Assembly (NCBI RefSeq): GCF_032883915.1
Contig: NZ_CP120717.1
Coordinates: 2,239,697 to 2,303,696, forward strand
Reading direction: 5' to 3'
Length of the DNA stretch: 64,000 bases
Origin: Endozoicomonas sp. 8E
GTDB taxonomy: Bacteria; Pseudomonadota; Gammaproteobacteria; Pseudomonadales; Endozoicomonadaceae
The notes below the pieces were generated by a model that saw only the letters and a list, made by a program, of their open reading frames with translations, made no database searches and had not been told where the DNA came from. This document shows positions 16,309 to 25,800 of this stretch, in pieces (the first letter of the stretch is position 1; each line of letters begins with the position of its first letter). A program made the translations under genes and the position numbers.

Positions 16309-19300
16309 TCAAAATTCGTCGTGGGTCTTTTTATCTTTGTAGAGATCAAACCTTTCAACCTCATGATCAGCCAGTACTGCTTTTATGGTGGCGGGAGTTT
16401 TCTCAGGCGCTGCAGTCCTTGATTCGAAGAGGGCACCCAGAGTGTAAGAGTAAGGAATACTTTCTGCATGGGAGAACGACCATTTAGGCACATTTTCCCG
16501 GAAGTATTTCTCCCAGCCATTCGCAAACAGTTTCACGGTGCGATCACGGCGTTCACGGAACTGCAGATAATTTTCGTGCCGCGTCCAGCCATACATGGTG
16601 TTGCTGTTTTTAACACGGCTTGCATATTCTTCATCGGTTTCACTGAAGCCCTGAGGTGAAGCAATAGCGGTACGTTGCAAATACTCGTTGTACGTTTCAC
16701 CCAGGCCGCACCAGCGATTAATTTTGTCAAGACTACGTCCGAGAGGTCCACCCAGCCATTGACTGAGCATCTTGTTGTCGTTCATAAAAAAGTCGAAAGT
16801 GAGGCTTGACGCCAGTACGAATCCGAAGGTTTGTGCATAGGTGATTCCGAATAAAAAGCTATGAACGTATGCTCCGAAAGTGGCTACCGGACCCAGCACC
16901 AGACCGGCTGTGGCCGAGGCCAGAGTCTTAATTTTTTGAGGTGTCACCCGGTGCAGCAGGGGTACCTGAACCCCTTGCCTGGAACCCATGGATTTTACTA
17001 TTTCGGGCACCAGACGGGTAATACTGCGATACATATGCGGGTTAGCATGGTTTTGTCTGGTAAACAGCATAACGCCGCTTGCCAGCAGTATGACTGAAGA
17101 TTCGGTCCTGCCATAGGGCATGGCCAGCCCGAGCACTTCAGAGACTTGTTCAACTCCGCCGTGGTAGGCATATTGGAAGGTTCGGTCAAGATCAATGCCG
17201 CAGTGTTCCAACCAGTGCTGAAAAGGTATGATCATTCTGTGCATGTAATCCCCCCTGTTGGTGAGATCCAGAATGTAGAGCTCCCACGTGTTTATCAAGG
17301 ACACTTTGGCAGCATCCCAGGCCTTAGCCGATGCCAGTAGTGGTTTGTAGCTGATGTAGTACCAGGTGACAGCCTGTACCAGAGAGGCTGAAGGTTTGAC
17401 CCAGTAATCCTTTAGCTGAAGCTCAACTGCGGTGGCCTGAGCCTTCATTAATGTGTCATGGATAGCCTTGCTCAGTTCTGATTCCAATATTCCGGCAGCA
17501 TTGGCGTAAGGTGTCAGGGTATCCTGAATATTGGCCAGATAGGCTGCTGTCCTGCGGCCATTTTCAAAGGCAATATCATCCAGCACATAGTTGGTGATGA
17601 CAGCCGCTGCGTACTCTTTCATACCGGCAACAGACTCTCTCATACCTGCCGGGCCGGTTGCAGTCACGGTCACGGGAATAAAGGCGCTTTGCATAAGCGC
17701 TTCAGTACCTTTTTCGGATAGCATCCTGACAGCCCTCCGGAAGTGGTACGTGTCGACGCCGTGTTTGCGGCGCATATAGTAATCAAGTTCGCCCTGTGCC
17801 GGATAACCAGGGGTACCTCCTTTGACGGGCTTTATAATTCTGATGATCTTGATGTAGCTCTCAAGTTCAACCTTGCTAATCAAACCTTCACGGAGCAAAG
17901 TCATGATCTTGTTACCACTGGCAGAATGGCTGGCGAAGTACTCCAGAAAGCTTTTCGGGTCTGCTGGTTCATGCTTGACGAAGTGAATGGCCGCTTTGCC
18001 CATGTCGTGAATTACATCGTCGTATTGTTGAGGCCCTGCTTCTTTCTGAAGGAAGGCCCGAAACGACAGAGCTTCGACCTGTTTGATAGCGCTCTCAGGT
18101 CGATATGAAATAGACTCGAGAGTGGATTCCGGGAAGGTCTTCAGGCTCTTTAAAGCTTCCACAATCCGACCGGCTTGTTCAAAGTTAATTTTGTCTCCGA
18201 CCATTCCCTGCATGCGAATCGCTGCAAATTCATCGTCAAAATCGAAAGTCGAAAGTATCGGTGCCAACTTACCGCCTTCTCTTGCCGCTTCTGTCAGGCC
18301 AATTGCGGCTTCCAGAGCCTGTTTTTTGAGAGGATGCTGCTGTGTGAATTTGTGGATAGTGTCCAGAACTTTTACCTGTTTCGGCGTGTACTGGAAGGGA
18401 CCAGGGTCAGTGTCGACAGTTTGCTCCGCAGCCTTCAGGACTTCCTTCATTCTCTCAATGTCTGCTTTCCAGAATTCAATTTCACCTTGCAGATCAGCCT
18501 GTTCCTGAATCAGGTGCCGGACAGTGCCGCCATAGCCATCATTCCCTCCATACTCTACCTGTCTGTTTCTCAGGGCATTAAGCCGTTGTTCAAGGGAGTC
18601 AGCGGAGGCTGCTCCAAGACCCACGTCTTTTTCAGTGGTTTCAAGAACCGTTTTATGGAAATCCGTCAGAGCGGCTTCTGCTTTTGATACCTTATCACTG
18701 GATTGCTCAAGGGCTAAATTCAGCCAGGCCATTTCGTTTTCACGTACGGCTTTAGCCTGCTCATCGAAGTCTCCAAAATCCATAACCTGCCGTTTTTTAC
18801 GCTCCAGATACTCTTGTGCATTCTTTGCATGGGTCACTTCCATACTTTTCCTGTCGTGTTCACGCAGGAAGTCTGTGAGCTGAGTGTACCTTTTCCTGTT
18901 ATAAAGCAGTTTACCCAAGGCTTCATCGTCTTCGTTCTGATCATGAGAATCTGCAATGGGTGTAGTGGCAATCAGGTAATCAGATTCTTCCTCTAAACCC
19001 GGGTCACCTGTTATCTGGATGTCCAGACCTGATTTGACTCTCAGTTCCCCAAGGATTTTACCTCGTTTTTCTGCACTGCATTCCTGCAGGAAATGCCTGA
19101 TGTCTTTTAGCCGCTCTTTAGTGGTTTGCCCGTCATTTGCAGCCAGACCCAGGTCGATCTGAACTTCTTTTATTCTCTGGTTGAGAACCAGGTTTTCTGT
19201 ATCCGGGATATGTTGGAGGTCAGCAAGGTTCCCCGCAAATCCCAGGTTTTTGCCACGAAGCTTGTTCAGTTTGTGATGAACAGTTGCCAGTTCATGTTCA

Positions 19301-22300
19301 GCTTCTTTAATTTCTCGTCTGGCCATGGCGACATCACGATCAAGAACGAATCGGGGCTTAGGTCCCAGGCGAGCCATTTGCCTGTCGAGTTCATTTTCAA
19401 TGGCTGCGATACGCTCATTAACCTCAGGCTGACCGGCTTTGAACACTTCCTCATCCAGATGTTCAAGTGTTGCTTCAATCAGACTGTTTTGCTCGTCTGT
19501 ACTGGCATCACCTCTATAGTCCTCAATCTTGAGTTGATCAGCCATTTGATTATTTCTGATTCTTTTGTCACCTTCATCGTCATAAATTCCCTTTAATTCT
19601 TCCATTAATTCCTGAATTCTGTTTCTCAGGGCATGCTGCTGGTTGGACAGACTGGCATCGTCTGCAAGCTCTATCTGCAGATCACTGGCCAGTTTAGCTA
19701 TGAAAATTTTTCCTCTCTCTTTAGTTGCGGGGTTTTCATGAGGTGAGATATTTAGCGCGTCTTCCAGAGCAATAAGATGGTTTGCCTGTCGTTTTCTGGC
19801 TCGCTGATCCAATTCGCCGATCAATAAGTTGAGACAGTCATGAATATCAGAGAGCAAGACATCCGCCGGCACCGGATCACCCTCCAGAACTGGCCTGTCA
19901 ATTGCTATCCGGAGGAGCTTGTCTATGACATCCAACTGCTCATTTGAGACATCACCGCCATCAAGTTTTGTACGAACCCTTGCCAGTTTTCCTGCTGTTC
20001 CATCACTTTCACTGACTCTGTGTCTGATGTTGAGTTTCTCTTCCAGGAAATCCAGTATGATCCAGGCCTGTGCCTCTTCCCGCTGCCTGGCTTCACTGAC
20101 GTATAGACGTATGTCTTTAGAAAGGAAATGACGATTGAAATACACATCGTCCCTTTCATTGATGCGAGTCTGCTTTAGAATTCTTTCCACGGCACGCAGT
20201 GTCTCAAGTACTTCAGGCGTGGCTTTGGGCTGGCCTGGTGTGATAATGTCTTTCAGTTGTTCTTCCAGTGCTGCATTCTTGAGAAGCGTGGAATGCATTG
20301 TTGACTTCAGGGCATTGAACTCTTCTGTCGTGATGCCTTCATCCAGCTCAATCTGGTCTTGGCCAGGGGGCGCTGCCAGAGCAGATTTTCTGGTCCTGGT
20401 GCAAGAGTTCTCTGAGTCCTGTTGTTCATTGATTGTTTGAGTTCTGTCATGCAAGACTTCTGGTTGGACATTCATTGTCTTGATTTTTTCAAGCAGGCAT
20501 TCTTGTTGAGCGTCAATATCTGCATTGCTATCAAAATCCTGAATGTTTAAATGTGCGGCAATGGTTGCGTAATGGGCTTTGACTTCAGCTGCTTTTTCAG
20601 CATCTGACAGGGTCCTCCGTTGCTGAAGATTTTGAAACACCTCAGAGCCTTGCTCCTTGAGGTGCTGCTGAATGGCCCGGTGGCGGGCTTCAAGGTCAGC
20701 GTCGTTATCCGGGCTCAGACCGAGCTGACCTTCAATGGTAGCCAGTCTGCGCCGGGTTCTCTCATTGGCCAGTGTTGCCTGATGTTGCATATGCTTTTGA
20801 ATAGACTGAAAGCGGGCATCCAGATTGTTTTCATCGACCGGGGTGATACTGAGTTCGCTTTCAATGGCTGCCAGTTTTGCTTTTACAGCTTCTTTATCAG
20901 GCTGCCCACCTGCAGCAAATGTCGCGGCAATGGCCCGATTGTTTTCACGGATTTTATTTTTGATGAGTCTGGTTTGTTCTTCGAGTGGCCGGGTATCATC
21001 CCAGTCACCCATGCCAAGTTCTATTGCCAGTTCTGTGTTGCGAGCGTTTATGGTTTTTCCTATAGCATCACGGACTTCCTGTTTCAGATATGGAATTCGA
21101 TCGACTTCCTGCTGAAGTTTCTGTTCGAGCCGCTCTACTCTGAGCTTTACCTCATTCTGATCAATGGCAATAGCCATTCTTTCAACGTCTTCCGCCATCT
21201 CGTGAAGTGATTTTTTGTTTAGCTCGGCGAGTTCGGCCGCTTTTGCATGCTGCTCTTTCAGCGTGTCCAGCTCGGCGAGTCGGGCCTCTTTTGCCTGCTG
21301 CTCTTCCAGCGTGTTTTCTAACTCAAGATGCTGACGGGCCATGTTACCAATGACTTTTTTAACAAATGTTGTATCTTCTCCAATAGCAAATTGCTGCATC
21401 AGTTTGTTGATAACGTCTGTACCTTTTTGAACGTTCTGAAGAAAATGCCGACTCGTCAAAAGATCCTTGAATGCGGGTTTGAAACTGAAGAGTTTTTCGA
21501 GTTGAAACAGCATCCAGCCCGGCGCGATAGCCAATGACGCAGCTCCGATGTGTCCTACTGTGAGTTCAAATTCATCGGTTCCATATGAAGTAGCACTGGT
21601 TAACGCCTGCTGAACAGCTTCATAGTACGCAAGCAATACCAGTTTATCCTCTTCAAGTTCAGCATCGTGATGTATAGCTAACTCAGCAGCAAACTTCTCC
21701 AGCAGCTCCATCTGCCTGCTTCGAATGATGTATTGGTAGCTTTTGACCTTACCTTCTTTAAACTGTGCAATCTGGTCATTATCATTAACGTCGAATCCTT
21801 CCCAGGGGTTATAGAGGCTTTCCACAAAAGTGAGATCGGTCGGATTCTGCTTCTGACCACGGAAAACAATAACCTCCTCCGAAGCCTCAGTCAGTTCCAG
21901 TTTGGGATAACCCCAAGGCACAGGATAAGCCTGAGTGTCATCCTCGACATGGACAACATAGCCAAGAGGCTGATTGTAGTATAAGAGATCATCCAGAGCT
22001 TGCTCTTGTAAATCTTCTCCGAGAAGATAAACCTGGGTATAGGCAGAGGTGGCTGCTGCGAAAAGCGCCTCATCATTGACAAAGAGCGATTCACCCAGAC
22101 GCTCCAGTTCAGGAGGCTGGTCGCCGGCAGCGACAAGACGCATAAAAGTGCGCCCGTTCACTTCAATCTCACCTACTGTAAGGGCTGCAAGGGTGATATA
22201 GCGATCAGCCTCGCCAAGATTTCCTGCTCTTTCATTCGCACCTTTCAGCACTCCGGCCAGTTGTTCGGGACCGGCGACTTTTGTTAAGGGTTCCAATGGT

Positions 22301-22797
22301 CCGATACCACCTGATTGAGTGCGAACAGCCTCAATTGAATCCTGACGGGTCATTCCGTCTCTGACTTCAATGACCAGTTTGCTGTCTTCAAGGTTATGGC
22401 TGAACCTGAATATCCCCTCATTACCTACCTTCAGGACTTTGGTGTACTTCTGAGCAACGTCATTGTCGTCTGTTTCAAACTGATCAACAGTGGAAACGCC
22501 ACCCTCGATGCCAGAAAGAACGTCTGTGAAGCCTTCGGAAGGAATGTCATAGCCCGCTCTGACTTGAGTCTGATCAGGGTAGGTGGTGGTAAAGGATTTC
22601 GGTATTGGCTGTTGGTCATGACCTAAAGTTGGCTGAACCATGACCTCACTCTGGATAAACTCCACATGTTTATTGCCCTGAATATCGACAGATTTTATCT
22701 GCAGCCTGCGATCAGCGAGTGCCTCTGTCCCAATGATTGAAGAACTGATTGCAATGGCCACTGCAAGGCTTAATGCATTGGGGCTGGCATTTGTCAT
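16309..22797 (-). CDS. g4: giant exported paralogue, 2162 aa, HDEF tail
   Basis: ATG at 22795-22797 follows CTGAGGCAGCAGA. The signal peptide ends A-L-A (IIGTEALA). The middle (about 450-1466) has an alanine-rich heptad stretch (AKEARLAELDTLKEQ), one W-type repeat at 20941-21018, two PVDENN/PDNDAD units, one F-type repeat (LNIQDFDSNADIDAQQ), a Y-type repeat (LKIEDYRGDASTDEQ), the pivot LGPKPRFVLDRD and the EHDRKS block. The C-module is the most divergent: GLISKVELESYIKIIR runs into a segment with PVKGGTPGYPAQGE in place of the usual VDGYQTVDEFEHF, and a tract at about 17025-17360 matches g6 rather than the other genes. The tail resembles g2 and ends HDEF, one T-to-C change from HDEL. Function unknown. 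Confidence 0.95.
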   Translation of the reverse strand: MTNASPNALSLAVAIAISSSIIGTEALADRRLQIKSVDIQGNKHVEFIQSEVMVQPTLGHDQQPIPKSFTTTYPDQTQVRAGYDIPSEGFTDVLSGIEGGVSTVDQFETDDNDVAQKYTKVLKVGNEGIFRFSHNLEDSKLVIEVRDGMTRQDSIEAVRTQSGGIGPLEPLTKVAGPEQLAGVLKGANERAGNLGEADRYITLAALTVGEIEVNGRTFMRLVAAGDQPPELERLGESLFVNDEALFAAATSAYTQVYLLGEDLQEQALDDLLYYNQPLGYVVHVEDDTQAYPVPWGYPKLELTEASEEVIVFRGQKQNPTDLTFVESLYNPWEGFDVNDNDQIAQFKEGKVKSYQYIIRSRQMELLEKFAAELAIHHDAELEEDKLVLLAYYEAVQQALTSATSYGTDEFELTVGHIGAASLAIAPGWMLFQLEKLFSFKPAFKDLLTSRHFLQNVQKGTDVINKLMQQFAIGEDTTFVKKVIGNMARQHLELENTLEEQQAKEARLAELDTLKEQHAKAAELAELNKKSLHEMAEDVERMAIAIDQNEVKLRVERLEQKLQQEVDRIPYLKQEVRDAIGKTINARNTELAIELGMGDWDDTRPLEEQTRLIKNKIRENNRAIAATFAAGGQPDKEAVKAKLAAIESELSITPVDENNLDARFQSIQKHMQHQATLANERTRRRLATIEGQLGLSPDNDADLEARHRAIQQHLKEQGSEVFQNLQQRRTLSDAEKAAEVKAHYATIAAHLNIQDFDSNADIDAQQECLLEKIKTMNVQPEVLHDRTQTINEQQDSENSCTRTRKSALAAPPGQDQIELDEGITTEEFNALKSTMHSTLLKNAALEEQLKDIITPGQPKATPEVLETLRAVERILKQTRINERDDVYFNRHFLSKDIRLYVSEARQREEAQAWIILDFLEEKLNIRHRVSESDGTAGKLARVRTKLDGGDVSNEQLDVIDKLLRIAIDRPVLEGDPVPADVLLSDIHDCLNLLIGELDQRARKRQANHLIALEDALNISPHENPATKERGKIFIAKLASDLQIELADDASLSNQQHALRNRIQELMEELKGIYDDEGDKRIRNNQMADQLKIEDYRGDASTDEQNSLIEATLEHLDEEVFKAGQPEVNERIAAIENELDRQMARLGPKPRFVLDRDVAMARREIKEAEHELATVHHKLNKLRGKNLGFAGNLADLQHIPDTENLVLNQRIKEVQIDLGLAANDGQTTKERLKDIRHFLQECSAEKRGKILGELRVKSGLDIQITGDPGLEEESDYLIATTPIADSHDQNEDDEALGKLLYNRKRYTQLTDFLREHDRKSMEVTHAKNAQEYLERKKRQVMDFGDFDEQAKAVRENEMAWLNLALEQSSDKVSKAEAALTDFHKTVLETTEKDVGLGAASADSLEQRLNALRNRQVEYGGNDGYGGTVRHLIQEQADLQGEIEFWKADIERMKEVLKAAEQTVDTDPGPFQYTPKQVKVLDTIHKFTQQHPLKKQALEAAIGLTEAAREGGKLAPILSTFDFDDEFAAIRMQGMVGDKINFEQAGRIVEALKSLKTFPESTLESISYRPESAIKQVEALSFRAFLQKEAGPQQYDDVIHDMGKAAIHFVKHEPADPKSFLEYFASHSASGNKIMTLLREGLISKVELESYIKIIRIIKPVKGGTPGYPAQGELDYYMRRKHGVDTYHFRRAVRMLSEKGTEALMQSAFIPVTVTATGPAGMRESVAGMKEYAAAVITNYVLDDIAFENGRRTAAYLANIQDTLTPYANAAGILESELSKAIHDTLMKAQATAVELQLKDYWVKPSASLVQAVTWYYISYKPLLASAKAWDAAKVSLINTWELYILDLTNRGDYMHRMIIPFQHWLEHCGIDLDRTFQYAYHGGVEQVSEVLGLAMPYGRTESSVILLASGVMLFTRQNHANPHMYRSITRLVPEIVKSMGSRQGVQVPLLHRVTPQKIKTLASATAGLVLGPVATFGAYVHSFLFGITYAQTFGFVLASSLTFDFFMNDNKMLSQWLGGPLGRSLDKINRWCGLGETYNEYLQRTAIASPQGFSETDEEYASRVKNSNTMYGWTRHENYLQFRERRDRTVKLFANGWEKYFRENVPKWSFSHAESIPYSYTLGALFESRTAAPEKTPATIKAVLADHEVERFDLYKDKKTHDEF

Positions 22798-22860
22798 TCT
22801 GCTGCCTCAGAGCGGTGTATTTTTATTACTGTGAAAGGTGACTGGACGAGCAAGTAGCTT
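22798..22860 (-). promoter_or_regulatory. g5/g4 spacer, 63 bp
   Basis: Short spacer made almost only of the conserved leader: CACCTTTCACAGTAATAAAAATACACC, then GCTCTGAGGCAGCAGA and ATG. The AATAAAAATAC stretch is AT-rich and conserved before g5 to g10. It is a reasonable but unproven -10 region. Confidence 0.45.
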
Positions 22861-25800
22861 TTAATCAAGACTGTCTGCTGAGATTGCAGGTAAAAAGCTT
22901 GATTGAGGGGCATTTCTCTTATCATGACTGTGAAATTTCTGATCATCGCTCTTTTGCGATTCGTAAAAAGCTCCAACAGTGTAGAAGTAAGGTACACTTT
23001 CTGCATGGGAAAACGACCATTTAGGCACATTTTCCCTGAAGTATTTCTCCCAGCCATTCTCAAATAGTTTCATGGTGCGATCACGGCGTTCACGGAACTG
23101 CAGGTAATTTTCGTGCCGCGTCCAGCCATACATGGTGTTGTTGGCTTTAACACGGCTTGCATATTCTTCATCGGTTTCACTGAAGCCCTGAGGTGAAGCA
23201 ATAGCGGTACGCTGCAAATACTCATCGTCTGTTTCACCCACGCCCTGCCAGCGATTAATCCTGTCAATACTGCGCCCCAGAGGTCCACCCAGCCAATGAG
23301 TGAGCATCTTGTTGTCGTTCATAAAGAAATCAAAAGTGAGACCCGACGCCAGAGCGAATCCGAAGGTTTGAGCAAAGGTGAAACCAGATAAAAGTCCGTG
23401 GGCGTATGCTCCGACTGTGGCTACCGGACCTAATACGACACCGGCTGTGGCAGAGGCAAGCGTTTTCACTTTTTGTGGAGTCACCCTGTGCAGCAGTGGT
23501 ACCTGAACCCCCTGTCCGGAACCCATGGATTTCACTATTTCGGGCACCAGACGGGAAATGCTGCGATACATCCGGGGATTGGCATGGCGCTGTCTGGCAA
23601 ACAACATGGAGCCGGTTCTGAGCAGAATGACTGAAGAAGCGGCCTTGCCCAATGGCATTGCAAGCCCGCCCACTTCAGAGAGTTTTTCAATTTCAACGTG
23701 CCGGTAATATTGGCCGGTCCGGTCAAGATCAATACTGTAGCGTTCCATCCAGTGCTGGAAAGGTGTCAGCATCCTGTGCGTGTAATCAGCTCTGTTGGTC
23801 AGGTCCAGCAGATAGAGGAAAGACATGTTTCTGAGTGACAGTACTGCAGCCTGCCAGGCGTTAAATATCGCCAGTAGAGGTTTGTAGCTGGAGTAGTACC
23901 AGGTGACAGCTTGTACCAGAAAGGCTGAAGGTTTAACCCAGTAATCCTTTAGCTGACGCTCAACCGCTGCGGCATGAGCCTGCATCAATGTGTCATGAAT
24001 AACCTTGATCAGTTCTGATTCCGATATTCCGGCAGCATGGGCGTAAGGTGTCAGGGTATCCTGAATATTGGCCAGAAATGCTGCTGTCCTGCGGCCATTT
24101 TCAAAGGCAATATCGTCAAGCACGTAGTTGGCGATGACAGCTGCTGCGTATTCTTTCATACCGGCAACAGATTCCTTCATACCTGCCGGGCCGGTTGCAG
24201 TCACGGTCACAGGAATAAAGGCACTCTGCATAAACTCCTCGGTACCCTTGTCGGACAGCTTCCTGACAGCCTTGCAGAAGTGAAGCATGTCGGCACCGTG
24301 TCTGCAGCCAAGAAAGTGTCCAAATTCGACCTCTGGCTGATAACCATCGACACCTCTGACGGCCTTCATAAAGTTCTCAAGTTCAACCTTGCTGATCAAA
24401 CCTTCACGGAGCAAAGTGATGATCTTTTCACCACTGTCAGATTGGCTGGCGAAGTATTTCGGGAAGCTTTTCTGGACCCCTGGCTCTACGTAATGAATGG
24501 CTGCCGAGCCCATGCCGATAACTTCATCGTCGTATAGCTGTGCCCCATTTCTCAACTCCATTCTGGCGTTATCCATCAGACGCTGGACTTCCTCCAGGGC
24601 ACTTAGAGGCTGATCTTCCAGTGGGGTTGCCGGGAATTGAGTCTTCAGACTCCTGAAGATTTCCACAATCCGTCCGGCCTGATCAAACGTCAGGTCGTCT
24701 CCGACCATCGCCTGCAAGCGAATCGGTGCAAATTCACCGTCAAAATTAAAAGTCGCAAGGTAGGGTATTAACTTACCGTTCCTTTCTGCAGATTCTGCCA
24801 AACTCATTGCGGCTTCCAGAGCCTGCTTCTTGAGGGAGTGCTGCTGCATGAACACGAGCATAGCTTTGCGGGCTTTTTCCTGCTTCGGTGTAAACTGGGA
24901 GGGGCCGCCCTCATTCTGGACGGCGTTTTCAGCAGTCTTAAGAGCTTCCTTCATTCTCTCAATGTTTACTCTCCCGGCTTCAATCCTGGCTTCCAGACGA
25001 GCCTGTTCCTGAATCAGTTGCCGGATCTTGCCACCAGTACCATCAGTCCCGCCCAGTTCTATCTGTTTTTTTAACAGGGCATCAAGCCGTTGAAACTCGG
25101 TGTCAGAAGCGCCTGGCTTGAGGCCCAGGGCTTTTTCAGTGACCTCAAGAGCCTCTTTATTCTCCGACAGAATTTTTTTCGCTCTTGAAAAAACTTCACT
25201 CTTCTTCCTCGGGGTGGGAATCAGCTGCTCTATTTCGTTCTTATTTCTGGTTTCAGCCTTCTCATCGATGCTTCCAAAATCGGTAGTCTTCTGCTTTTCA
25301 GGATCCGGATTCTCTTGTGCAGAATTCACTCCAATCATTTCATAGGTCAGATCGATAATTTTCCTCTCGTAATCACGCAGGAATTGCTTGATCAGAGAGT
25401 ACCTTTTCCTGGTTAAAGGCAGTTCCCCCAATGCCTCATCGACGGTATTGATTTCGACAGGCTTATGAGAACTTGTGGAGACTTTAATGGGATAAGCAGA
25501 TGCTTTCAGTGATCCGGAGTCGCCTTTTATCTGGATGTTCGGATCTTTTGCGGCAGCTTCCGGTTTATCAATGGCCTGATCCTGTAATTTGGCATCGATC
25601 ATCTGAAGTGCACGTGTTAATTCGTCTATACGTTCTTCGAGGTTTTTCTCATCATCTGCAGGCAGAACCAATTCGGTCTGAATTCCTTTCGTTACCTGAT
25701 TGAGAACGCTGCCGTCCTCATCCGAGACAGGCTGGACACCATCGCGAGTCTCAAAAAACCAAGGTTTGCGATGAGGCGTCAGAGTCGCCAGTCTGCGATG

